A stretch of 64,000 bases of DNA, taken from the NCBI GenBank assembly GCA_011033025.1, contig WFMF01000036.1:781877-845876 (forward strand), in the 5' to 3' direction. The translations under genes were made by a program, and so were the position numbers. Under the pieces are notes generated by a model. That model had not been told where the DNA came from and did no database searches. It saw only the letters and a program-made list of their open reading frames with translations. Shown one piece after another: positions 46,501 to 56,839 of this stretch (within the stretch, counting starts at the first letter, position 1; the number at the start of each line of letters is the position of its first letter). Source of the DNA: Beroe forskalii (Eukaryota > Ctenophora > Nuda > Beroida > Beroidae).

Positions 46501-49437
46501 AGTGCTTTGATGATGCTGTTAAAGGAGATGCTGTCAAATGCGGCCTTGATGTCGATAAAGCAACCGAGTGCGAAGTGACCTCTACTGATGGCTAGCTCGA
46601 TGTTGGAGGTGAGTTTGTGTAGTGCTTCATCCGTAGACCTGTTTTTTCTGAAGCCTATCTGGTGTTCGTCAAGTCTGTTTTCAATGTTTACATGTCGTTG
46701 TAGGTAGAGTAGGATAGTTTTCTCAAGAAGTTTCAGTAGTGAAGAAGAAAGGGAAATAGATCTCCAGCTGTTAGGTAGTGAGCGTGGTTTATTGGGTTTG
46801 TTGAAGAAGATTCCAGTTGAAGTTTGCCATGGTGTTGGTATGTGTCCAAGTCTGAGACTATCTATGAAGATGGTTTTTATAATGGACTTGATAAGAGGCC
46901 AAACTTGAATGATAAGATTGTTTGAAATGTTGTCTGGTCCTGGGGCTTTATCTTTTTTCAAGCTGTTGAAGGCCTGTGCGAGGAGGTAGTCAGAGCAGAT
47001 GTCTTCTGGTGTGGGTGTCAAGTTAGTACTCGAGTCTGTCCATGAATCGTCTTGATGTAGGAACGTAATTGGGATCTGAGGATCTGCTGTCCTAGCCGAG
47101 GAGGGATCGGTGTCCATTGAGTCAGGGTTATGAGGCTGAGAGTCAGTGTTCATGGCATCTGTTTGTGGGTGAGGTGAGGTGTCTCCTGCAGTACCAGGAC
47201 AGGGTGTGGCAACAGGGTGGTCTGAGCGTATGGGAGCCTCAGTGCTATTTGGCGAGGGGTTAGGGGCTACGTCATGGCGGCTGGTGGAACTCTGTGAATA
47301 ATCTTGCTGTGGTGGAAGGCGAGTGTCCGTATAGGAAATGGTCCCGGTGGGAGGAGTCATAGATGAATTACCTGTGTCAGTTAGAGTCTCAAGAGTGTGC
47401 AGTTGGGTGTTGGTGAAGGCTCCATTAGATTGTCTTAAAGATGTGGGGATGCAAGACTTACGTTCCAGTGATCTTAACAGTTTGGATGTCTGTCTGGGAG
47501 ACGAGATGCTTGTACAAAATTTTTGCCAACTGTTACGTTTTGACTTGTTGATGTATTTTTTGTATTTGTTCTTCGCCTTCATGTATGAGTGATAGTCTGA
47601 AGATGATCCAGTGTGTCTGTACCTGTTCCATGTCTGTCTGGCTGCTTTCCTTAGGTGCCTGAGTGTTCTGTTCCACCATGGGGACCGAGATATCCGATTG
47701 CGTGTGTTGTGGGAAATGAAGTGTGTAGTGGAGGAGGTATTGACTGCTTTGTGAAGTATGGAGTTAATAAGAGTTACTTTGTCGTTTAATGCAGATGTGG
47801 TTTCGCATGGAAGCGAGAGAGCCTTGGAATAGGAGATCAGCAGCTCTTCAAGTGATTCTTGTAATGCAGACTGTGAGTGCTGTCTTATCCTGTATGATCT
47901 ACGGGGACGAGGGCGGCGAAGATCTGAATTATGAGGTTTGATGACAAATTTGATGATTTCATGGTCTGATAGAGATGGGCATGGTGACGCCTGCCAGGAG
48001 GATAGGAGCTTTTCTGCTTGGGGATTACCGAAGGTAATATCCAGAGCTTCTGATCTTATGCAGTTTCTGAAGGTTTTACTTCCGTCGTTATAAACAGACA
48101 TGTTGTATTTCATAAGAAGCTCCATGAGGGTTTCTCCCCGTTTGTTGGTGTCGTTGCTCCCCCATACATGGTGGTGGGCATTGACGTCACCGGCTATGAT
48201 GAGGGGAAGTGATGACATGTGGGCGTGTCTGCATAAGTCTATCAGCTCTTTGGGGAGGATGGGGTTGGTACAGTCCCAATACAGCGAGCACAAGATAATA
48301 TCAGCTGAGTTGGAGGAAGAGTTGATTCTAATAGTGGCCATATCCCTAGTGGTAAATTGTGCTAGAGGGGTACACGAATTAGAAATGGATTTGGAGAGGA
48401 GTAAGCACGCTCTTGGTCGATCTTCTCCATGAACCGCCTCTAGACTGCTGTTAGCTCCGGTGATTTTGTGAGATGGATTAAGTGGTGCTTCTTGTAAGAA
48501 ACAGATGTAATCCCTGGGCGATAGGGAATGGATAAATTCCTGAAGATTGTCAAACGGGCATAGGGATTTATGGCAATTCAACTGAAAGCAATCAATATCA
48601 ATATTCGCACGTGAATTAGAGGTGCCTTGGTGTGAGGATAAACCTCTGGCTTCTGAGATGGCTTTATCAATAGCTGTGTGGGCGTGGTAAGGTACTGATG
48701 AAGGCGAACTTAGGGTGGCGTTAGCATCATTATCCCCGTCGTAGTTATGATGATAGTGGTTATCGAATGAAGGGTGGGGATGGGGGCTATCTGTGTTCGC
48801 CATAATTGGTTGATCGTACAAACTTAAGGGTACGCCGTCAATACTGTTCAAATCAAAGGTTGCGGGGGAAGTGAAAGAAGTCTCATCGGTGTCGTCTGAT
48901 GAGATAAGAGGGGAACCATCAAGGTTACTGCAAGTCATGCCACTGGTGGATGGGGAAGAGGCGCAGTCAGGGAAGTACTGGCAGTTCTGCTTGGCGGGAG
49001 TACCTTCCAAATAATCCATATGCTCGGACGTGGGCGTGGGGAGAATGAACTGAGCGTCTGGGTCTGGGATGCTGTAAGGGATGCCATCAATACCATCAGC
49101 TTCAGTGAGTGAGTGGCTAGAGGGTAGATCTATAGACATTCTGGTGTGAAGTGGATTACGAGGTGGAGAGCGGCGAATCATGAAGATAATTAGGGCCGGC
49201 AATAGAGCAATAGGGGTGACGTGAAGAGTGGAGGAGTGTGGAACTGGAAGGACGTGAACTGCTGTACTAAACAATACGAAATGTCTATAGAAAATTTATC
49301 GCATTCGGGAGTTGCTGAACCATAGGTAAAAAACAAAATGGGACAAAACTTCTTAAACACAAGGAAATAAGTGATAGGGTCCATATAACATTGGCCATGT
49401 TAAGGGGTATTTTTTTGAGAGGGTGAGTATTTTTTTA
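43519..49437 (-). mobile_element. Full-length non-LTR retrotransposon with flanking duplication
   Basis: The ORF at 44592-49274 is flanked by two near-identical ~36-bp direct repeats beginning TAAGGGGTATTTTTT and ending GAGGGTGAG plus a T run, at 43519-43553 and 49401-49437. These fit a target-site duplication. The element proper would then be 43554-49400, with a ~1.0-kb 3' UTR and a ~125-base 5' UTR. The right flank runs straight into the ~325-bp satellite, whose first copy shares the GTGAGTATTTTTTTACGG motif. Confidence 0.75.
44592..49274 (-). CDS. Non-LTR retrotransposon polyprotein: endonuclease, reverse transcriptase, RNase H
   Basis: An uninterrupted 1560-residue ORF. After a Ser/Pro/Asp-rich N-terminal region comes an apurinic-type endonuclease (about 225-450) with QLNCHKS, AGDVNAHHHVWGS and SLSDHE. 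Reverse transcriptase (about 775-1050) has KAPGPDNI, GFRKNRSTDEA, FIDIKAAFDS, GTPQGGILSPLLWN and the catalytic FADD near 998. RNase H (about 1272-1400) has FTDGSK, QAELIAI, LSDS and GNERAD. A Cys/His motif (FCDLCEEAHQNNEHILSFC) is near 1492. This order, with RNase H after RT, fits the I/Jockey-related clades. No separate ORF1 is seen; the N-terminal 220 residues may serve in its place. The true start could be the Met near residue 32 or 46. All catalytic residues are present, so the copy may be recent or active. Confidence 0.93.
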   Translation of the reverse strand: MFSTAVHVLPVPHSSTLHVTPIALLPALIIFMIRRSPPRNPLHTRMSIDLPSSHSLTEADGIDGIPYSIPDPDAQFILPTPTSEHMDYLEGTPAKQNCQYFPDCASSPSTSGMTCSNLDGSPLISSDDTDETSFTSPATFDLNSIDGVPLSLYDQPIMANTDSPHPHPSFDNHYHHNYDGDNDANATLSSPSSVPYHAHTAIDKAISEARGLSSHQGTSNSRANIDIDCFQLNCHKSLCPFDNLQEFIHSLSPRDYICFLQEAPLNPSHKITGANSSLEAVHGEDRPRACLLLSKSISNSCTPLAQFTTRDMATIRINSSSNSADIILCSLYWDCTNPILPKELIDLCRHAHMSSLPLIIAGDVNAHHHVWGSNDTNKRGETLMELLMKYNMSVYNDGSKTFRNCIRSEALDITFGNPQAEKLLSSWQASPCPSLSDHEIIKFVIKPHNSDLRRPRPRRSYRIRQHSQSALQESLEELLISYSKALSLPCETTSALNDKVTLINSILHKAVNTSSTTHFISHNTRNRISRSPWWNRTLRHLRKAARQTWNRYRHTGSSSDYHSYMKAKNKYKKYINKSKRNSWQKFCTSISSPRQTSKLLRSLERKSCIPTSLRQSNGAFTNTQLHTLETLTDTGNSSMTPPTGTISYTDTRLPPQQDYSQSSTSRHDVAPNPSPNSTEAPIRSDHPVATPCPGTAGDTSPHPQTDAMNTDSQPHNPDSMDTDPSSARTADPQIPITFLHQDDSWTDSSTNLTPTPEDICSDYLLAQAFNSLKKDKAPGPDNISNNLIIQVWPLIKSIIKTIFIDSLRLGHIPTPWQTSTGIFFNKPNKPRSLPNSWRSISLSSSLLKLLEKTILLYLQRHVNIENRLDEHQIGFRKNRSTDEALHKLTSNIELAISRGHFALGCFIDIKAAFDSISFNSIIKALHDKGVPHLIIDWITNLLGNRKVLFTLRGTALLKYMLKGTPQGGILSPLLWNIVVDSLLASLQYFVSKDELAQGFADDIAAVILGPTLHPLLERMQLIVDHIKAWCDENELELSPGKSNLVLFTLKRKFQIDTPITIDNVPIDYSREVKYLGVILDSKLKWGKHIDYVTNKASSSIMTASRTIGKNWGLTPQTSRWIYNAIVLPRISYGSHVWGLNTSSTISQKLHKVQNKASRMIIHCPKYTSRTTMEITASLPTLKDKIKERATATMFRLNTLGKATTVINTRNMQFKPHSQLYFENINDLGLGHSWDITTTTSLATPHFHTTISDESLLNALKLQPNDTLKFFDIACFTDGSKLNNKTGAAAFISEVSSNKVIRELKWQLTTNNTVFQAELIAIKEACSFLLSTNPVGKSIAILSDSLATVQSLSSNSSNRPSIINTRYELDNLGEVAMVQLFWIRGHYGIHGNERADKLAKEATISGTPLALPLPYSALTSTLSSNMMKSRTDALNDNPSTNPLVSYLAHYAQSEFSNYFASLSRRNLRILTSFLDNRAPLRDFLHKIGLSPDPFCDLCEEAHQNNEHILSFCPALSQLRLNILGVFTLTDSTTPPHPKILLEFLLSSQIYDSLSLEQVHEQ

Positions 49438-52400
49438 CGGAACGGGTGGTGATAAGGATACGAAACCGAGTGAAATAGTTAGGAAAAGCAAGAATTACAG
49501 TTAAAGAGTGTGGAGGAAGGAAGCGGGAAATGTAGAGATAAAAGTTGATATAAATATTAAGGGTCCAGGAAACAAGGACGGATACTAAACTGCCAAAACT
49601 TGAATACATATTTTGAATTTTAGCTGCGACGGCAAAACTGAACGCACGTGCAACAACTTTATTCCATATTTTCATGAAATCTGAGCGTAAAAAATAAAGA
49701 ACAAACGAGGATTTTTACGGAACGGTGGTGATAAGGATACGAAACCGAGTGAAATAGTTAGGGAAAAGCAAGAATTACAGTTAAAGAGTGTGGAGGAAGG
49801 AAGCGGGAAATGTAGAGATAAAAGTTGATATAAATATTAAGACCAATAATAGCAAAGTACCATGATGAGGGGGGGGGGGAAACAAGGACGGATACTAAAC
49901 TGCCAAAAACTTGAATACATGTTAGACACTAGCTGCGAGCATCGCTCGCAAAACTGAACGCACGTGCAACAACTTTATTCCGCCGCAAAGTTATTTTCAT
50001 GAAATCTGAGCGTAAAAAATAAAGAACAAACGAGTGAGTATTTTTTTACGGAACGGGTGGTGATAAGGATACGAAACCGAGTGAAATAGTTAGGAAAAGC
50101 AAGAATTACAGTTAAAGAGTGTGGAGGAAGGAAGCGGGAAATGTAGAGATAAAAGTTAATATAAATATTAAGACCAATAATAGCAAAGTACCATGATGAG
50201 GGGGGGGGGGAAACAAGGACGGATACTAAACTGCCAAAAACTTGAATACATGTTAGACACTAGCTGCGAGCATCGCTCGCAAAACTGAACGCACGTGCAA
50301 CAACTTTATTCCGCCGCAAAGTTATTTTCATGAAATCTGAGCGTAAAAAATAAAGAACAAACGAGTGAGTATTTTTTTACGGAACGGTGGTGATAAGGAT
50401 ACGAAACCGAGTGAAATAGTTAGGAAAGCAAGAATTACAGTTAAAGGTGTGGAGGAAGGAAGCGGAAATGTAGAGATAAAAGTTAATATAAATAAGACCA
50501 ATAATAGCAAAGTACCATGATGAGGGGGGGAAACAAGGACGGATACTAAACTGCCAAAACTTGAATACATGTTAGACACTAGCTGCGAGCATCGCTCGCA
50601 AAACTGAACGCACGTGCAACAACTTTATTCCGCCGCAAAAGTTATTTTCATGAAATCTGAGCGTAAAAAATAAAGAACAAACGAGTGAGTATTTTTTTAC
50701 GGAACGGGTGGTGATAAGGATACGAAACCGAGTGAAATAGTTAGGAAAAGCAAGAATTACAGTTAAAGAGTGTGGAGGAAGGAAGCGGGAAATGTAGAGA
50801 TAAAAGTTAATATAAATATTAAGACCAATAATAGCAAAGTACCATGATGAGGGGGAAACAAGGACGGATACTAAACTGCCAAAAACTTGAATACATGTTA
50901 GACACTAGCTGCGAGCATCGCTCGCAAAACTGAACGCACGTGCAACAACTTTATTCCGCCGCAAAGTTATTTTCATGAAATCTGAGCGTAAAAAATAAAG
51001 AACAAACGAGTGAGTATTTTTTTACGGAACGGGTGGTGATAAGGATACGAAACCGAGTGAAATAGTTAGGAAAAGCAAGAATTACAGTTAAAGAGTGTGG
51101 AGGAAGGAAGCGGGAAATGTAGAGATAAAAGTTAATATAAATATTAAGACCAATAATAGCAAAGTACCATGATGAGGGGGGGGGGGAAACAAGGACGGAT
51201 ACTAAACTGCCAAAAACTTGAATACATGTTAGACACTAGCTGCGAGCATCGCTCGCAAAACTGAACGCACGTGCAACAACTTTATTCCGCCGCAAAGTTA
51301 TTTTCATGAAATCTGAGCGTAAAAATAAAGAACAAACGAGTGAGTATTTTTTTACGGAACGGGTGGTGATAAGGATACGGTAGAGTGAAATAGTTAGGAA
51401 AAGCAAGGAATTACAGTTAAAGAGTGTGGAGGAAGGAAGCGGGAAATGTAGAGATAAAGTTAATATAAATATTAAGACCAATAATAGCAAAGTACCATGA
51501 TGAGGGGGGGGGAAACAAGGACGGATACTAAACTGCCAAAACTTGAATACATGTTAGACACTAACGAGCATCGCTCGCAAAAATCGAACGTGCAACAACT
51601 TTATTCCGCCGCAAAGTTATTTTCATGAAATCTGAGCGTAAAAAAATAAAGAACAAACGAGTGAGTATTTTTTTTACGGAACGGGTGGTGATAAGGATAC
51701 GAAACCGAGTGAAATAGTTAGGAAAAGCAAGAATTACAGTTAAAGAGTGTGGAGGAAGGAAGCGGGAAATGTAGAGATAAAGTTAATATAAATATTAAGA
51801 CCAATAATAGCAAAAGTACCATGATGAGGGGGGAAACAAGGACGGATACTAAACTGCCAAAAACTTGAATACATGTTAGACACTAGCGAGCATCGCTCGC
51901 AAAACTATTTTGCAACAACTTTATTCCGCCGCAAAGTTATTTTCATGAAATCTGAGCGTAAAAAAAATAAAGAACAAACAGTGAGTATTTTTTTTACGGA
52001 ACGGGTGGTGATAAGGATACGAAACCAGTGAAATAGTTAGGAAAAGCAAAATTACAGTTAAAGAGTGTGGAGGAAGGAAGCGGGAAATGTAGAGATAAAG
52101 TTAATATAAATATTAAGACCAATAATAAAGTACCATGATGAGGGGGGAAACAAGGACGGATACTAAACTGCCAAAAAAACTTGAATACATGTTAGACACT
52201 AGCTGCGAGCATCGCTCATAAAACTGAACGCACGTGCAACAACTTTATTCCGCCGCAAAGTTATTTTCATGAAATCTGAGCGTAAAAATAAAGAACAAAC
52301 AGAGTGAGTATTTTTTACGGAACGGGTGGTGATAAGGATACGAAACCGAGTGAAATAGTTAGGAAAAGCAAGAATTACAGTTAAAGAGTGTGGAGGAAGG

Positions 52401-55097
52401 AAGCGGGAAATGTAGAGATAAAAGTTGATATAAATATTAAGACCAATAATAGCAAAGTACCATGATGGGGAAACAAGGACGGATACTAAACTGCCAAAAA
52501 CTTGAATACATGTTAGACACTAGCTGCGAGCATCGCTCGCAAAACTGAACGCACGTGCAACAACTTTATTCCGCCGCAAAGTTATTTTCATGAAATCTGA
52601 GCGTAAAAAATAAAGAACAAACGAGTGAGTATTTTTTTACGGAACGGGTGGTGATAAGGATACGAAACCGAGTGAAATAGTTAGGAAAAGCAAGAATTAC
52701 AGTTAAAGAGTGTGGAGGAAGGAAGCGGGAAATGTAGAGATAAAAGTTAATATAAATATTAAGACCAATAATAGCAAAGTACCATGATGAGGGGGAAACA
52801 AGGACGGATACTAAACTGCCAAAAACTTGAATACATGTTAGACACTAGCTGCGAGCATCGCTCGCAAACTGAACGCACGTGCAACAACTTTATTCCGCCG
52901 CAAAGTTATTTTCATGAAATCTGAGCGTAAAAAATAAAGAACAAACGAGTGAGTATTTTTTTACGGAACGGGTGGTGATAAGGATACGAAACCGAGTGAA
53001 ATAGTTAGGAAAAGCAAGAATTACAGTTAAAGAGTGTGGAGGAAGGAAGCGGAAATGTAGAGATAAAAAAGTTAATATAAATATTAAGACCAATAATAGC
53101 AGTACCATGATGAGGGGGAAACAAGGACGGATACTAAACTGCCAAAAACTTGAATACATGTTAGGGCACTAGCTGCGAGCATCGCTCGCAAAACTGAACG
53201 CACACGTGCAACAACTTTATTCCGCCGCAAAGTTATTTTCATGAAATCTGAGCGTAAAAATAAAGAACAAACGAGTGAGTATTTTTTTACGGAACGGTGG
53301 TGATAAGGATACGAAACCGAGTGAAATAGTTAGGAAAAGCAAGAATTACAGTTAAAGAGTGTGGAGGGAAGGAAGTTGGGAAATGTAGGGGGAGATAAAA
53401 GTTAATATAAATATTAAGACCAATAATAGCAAAAGTACCATGATGAGGGGGGGGGGAAACAAAAACAAACGGATTTTTACTAAACTGCCAAAAACTTGAA
53501 TACATGTTAGAGTTAGCTGTGCGAGCATCGGAAATGTCATTGAAAACTGAACGCCATGGGGAAACGTGCAACAACTTTATTCCGCCGCAAAAAAAGCAGA
53601 GTTATTTTCATGAAATCTGAGCGTAAAAAAATAAAGAACAAACGAGTGAGTATTTTTACGGAACGGGTGGTGATAAGGATACGAAACCGAGTGAAATAGT
53701 TAGGAAAAGCAAGAATTACAGTTAAAGGGAATGTAGAGATAAAAGTTAATATAAATATTGGGGGGGAAGGACGGAGGGGAAATAGACACTAGCTGCGAGA
53801 TAAAAGCAACAACTTTATTCCGCCGCAAAGTTATTTTCATAAATATTAAGACCAATAATAGCGAGGAAAAGTAGGAAAACCATGATGAGGGGGGGAAAAA
53901 AGGACGGATACTAAACAAGGACGGATACTAAACTGCCAAAACTTGAATACATGTTAGACACTAGCTGCGAGCATCGCTCGCAAAAAACTGAACGCACGTG
54001 CAACAACTTTATTCCGCCGCAAAGTTATTTTCATGAAATCTGAGCGTAAAATAAAAAACAAACAGAGTGAGTAGTATTTTTTACGGAACGGTGGTGATAA
54101 GGATACGAAACCGAGTGAAAAGGCAAAATACAGTTAAAGTTAGGAAAAGCAGAATTACAGTTAAAAGTACCATGAACAAGGAGGAAGAGATAAAGCTGAA
54201 TAATGTTAAGATCGCAAAAAAAGCAACAACTTTATTCCGCCGCAAAGTTATTTTCATGAAATCTGAGCGTGTATTTTTTTACGGAACGGGTGGTGATAAG
54301 GATACGAAACCAGGAAATAGTTAGAAAAGCAAGAATTACACAGTTAAAGAGTGTGAGGTAGGAAGGAAGCGGAAATGTAGAGATAAAAAAGTTAATATAA
54401 ATATTAAGACCAATGTAAGATGAGGGGGAAACAAGGACGGATACTAAACTGCCAAAACTTCGAGCATCGCTCGCAAACAACGCATGCAACAACTTTATTC
54501 GCCGCAAAGTTATTTTCATGAATCTGAGCGTAAAAAATAAAGAACAAACGAGTGAGTATTTTTTACGGAACGGTGGTGATAAGGATACGAAAACCGAGTG
54601 AAATAGTTAGGAAAAGCAAGAATTACAGTTAAAGAGTGTGGAGGAAGGAAGGGAAATGTAGAGATAAAGTTAATATAAATATTAAGACCAATAATAGCAA
54701 AGTACCATGATGAGGGGGGAAACAAGGACGGATACTAAACTGCCAAAAACTTGAATACATGTTAGACACTAGCTGCGAGCATCGCTCATAAAAACTGAAC
54801 GCACGTGCAACAACTTTATTCCGCCGCAAAAGTTATTTTCATGAAATCTGAGCGTAAAAAATAAAGAACAAACGAGTGAGTATTTTTTTACGGAACGGGT
54901 GGTGATAAGGATACGAAACCGAGTGAAATAGTTAGGAAAAGCAAGAATTACAGTTAAAGAGTGTGGAGGAAGGAAGCGGGAAATGTAGAGATAAAAGTTG
55001 ATATAAATATTAAGACCAATAATAGCAAAGTACCATGATGAGGGGGGGGGGGAAACAAGGACGGATACTAAACTGCCAAAAACTTGAATACATGTTC
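49423..55097. repeat. Satellite array, ~325-bp unit, about 17 copies
   Basis: Each unit contains, in order, GTGAGTATTTTTTTACGGAA, GGTGATAAGGATACGAAACC, a purine-rich stretch, ACCATGATGA plus a run of 3-10 G, GGAAACAAGGACGGATACTA, CATGTTAGACACTAGCTGC, the hairpin TGCGAGCATCGCTCGCA and CAACAACTTTATTCCGCCGC. Copies from 49.7 to 53.3 kb are very similar. Those from about 53.35 to 54.5 kb are shuffled, with deletions and out-of-order fragments, and regular copies resume to 55.09 kb. ORFs within it are artefacts. Confidence 0.95.
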
Positions 55098-55163
55098 ACT
55101 TTAGGTAGGTACTAGGAAGGTACATACTTACATACTACATAGATAAAAACTATTATTAGTCAC

Positions 55164-55407
55164 CTCTTTGTAGGTGTTTTGGATGAAGGGATTGAAAGTA
55201 GAGAAGTAGACGATAAAACAGTCACCTGTCTATGTTTTGGAAGAAGAGATTGATTGCAAGTAGGTAGATGATAAAAAGGTCACCTGTTTGTGTTTTGGAT
55301 GAGGGGATTGCTGGCAAGGGGGGAGCAGGGGAACCCCATGTTCTCTGAGTGATGTGGAAGTCTTCTTCTGATCCCTGCTCATCTCTCTGACTTGAGCCTT
55401 CAGAGCC
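55164..55407 (-). CDS. Candidate exon with three alternative splice donors
   Basis: On the minus strand an acceptor (CTTATTTCCAG) is followed by an open frame reading GSEGSSQRDEQGSEEDFHIT and continuing to a GTGAC donor at 55283. The exon end and donor are tandemly repeated about every 60 bases, giving further possible ends at 55226 and 55164. An end at 55226 keeps the frame open and gives phase 2, which the 39934-39882 exon requires. That would make this an upstream exon of the 29.2-39.9 kb gene, with the satellite and retrotransposon in the intron. The link is inferred. Confidence 0.35.
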
Positions 55408-55789
55408 CTGGAAATAAGTATTGCAGAATAACTAACCAACATCCTATCATCGTGAAGCAGCTCAATCTATACCTAAAATTAACAAACTAAACAAGTATGG
55501 TGAAATTGTGTCATGTTTAAAGTTTACTCTTAAATTAACAGTTTTAACTTGCAATATTTCAGGGATATTGAAGTTTTGAATACAATGTAAAACTAAGGAA
55601 GATGGTAACTAGTATGCTTACCAATTTGATTTGGGAAGAAACAGGGACTGTCACATTTTTTGAATTACTGCAGCCCATGTTCAATCTTTAAGAATTATCT
55701 TCTCAGAGAGCTAACTTTGGTATCATTTGACCATCACACTCAAAAGAGAAGGAAATATGTTAAAGAAAGAAATAGCAAATTGTGATCAT
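55408..55789. other. Nothing recognised
   Basis: AT-rich sequence without a supported feature. Confidence 0.35.
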
Positions 55790-55895
55790 ATTGTGATCCT
55801 ACCTACTGCTCTCCACATTGCATTACCTAAAGGGATCATACAGTTTTGGAGAAAAGTCTTGCTGATTGATGTCTTGAACAAAAATTTCTTTTTGA
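55790..55895 (+). repeat. Dispersed repeat shared with the fold-back element
   Basis: CATTGCATTACCTAAAGGG, GGAGAAAAGTCTTGC and GATTGATGTCT occur here in the same order as at about 62843-62935, within one arm of the 62.55-64 kb fold-back. Confidence 0.7.
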
Positions 55896-55965
55896 TTTAG
55901 ATATTGTGATCATAATAAATGAATAAATAATAAATGTGTTCCTTAATGATATCAAGTTGTTAGAC

Positions 55966-56382
55966 TCAAATATGTCACTTGCATGGATGTGTGACCACTG
56001 TAATGGATATACAGTGGGTTGCTACTTCATACATTCAAAATACAATGAGCTCAGTTTTCACAGACTCCACTTCCAGTTACAGTACATGTAGAAGATTCCC
56101 AAACTCCCATCACAGCTTTGTCACTCTTGCACCAATATGTCACTAGAAGTTTTCCATTTGAAGTAACTCCTGAATAACACAATTACTTCCTGTGATTGAG
56201 GTAGCTTGGCAGGTTGGTTGCTACATCATACCAATCTCATGACTCATTCACAATATAAGGTTCATCAACTTTCAGTAAAAGTGGAGTCTGTGAAAACTGA
56301 GTCCATTGAAGTAGGAACCTATAATATGTCAACTTTAAAGTCCCAGTGACATACTCATGCAAGTGACATATTGGGGTTTAAC
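55966..56382. mobile_element. ~415-bp inverted-repeat element
   Basis: Arms of about 105 bp: AATATGTCACTTGCATG outermost and CTCAGTTTTCACAGACTCCA innermost on the left, with reverse complements on the right. The arms are imperfect in the middle and there is no ORF. Confidence 0.65.
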
Positions 56383-56839
56383 ACTACAGTTACAGTGATA
56401 TCTATAATATCTATATTTAAGTTATTTATTGTTGATTTTTATTTGATTTTTAACTAATTTACCATTTACAATTTATAGTAATAAATAATTCCAGGTAATT
56501 AGTCATCACCCGTTACAAATGCACACTGATCCAAGAACTCCTAGAGATCAGGAACTATCGTCTATCTCCAATGCTAACCGTGTATAGAGACAGTTCTCCC
56601 GGCCCTTCTTCCCGCAAGGAAAGAAGGACCAATGAACCCACTTACCAGGATAATCCAATTTCAACCATCTTAAACAATAAACACCGATAACAATACAACT
56701 AACTCTAACAACAAAAAAAACGAGATACTATAAACCAATGGAACCAGACAACCAGAAATAAAAACATACTGAACTCAAAACAGTGAACCAGTAGTAGTGA
56801 AAAAACACAAATCTCAACACAAATCTCAACACAAAATGG
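56383..56839. other. Nothing recognised
   Basis: Unassigned sequence between two inverted-repeat elements. Confidence 0.35.

Noticed and set aside
45340..48432. Plus-strand ORFs opposite the retrotransposon polyprotein
   Set aside because: Antisense shadows of an intact, motif-rich ORF.
49400..54829. Series of 60-95-residue ORFs in the satellite
   Set aside because: Shifted versions of the same satellite unit, broken by single-base length changes.
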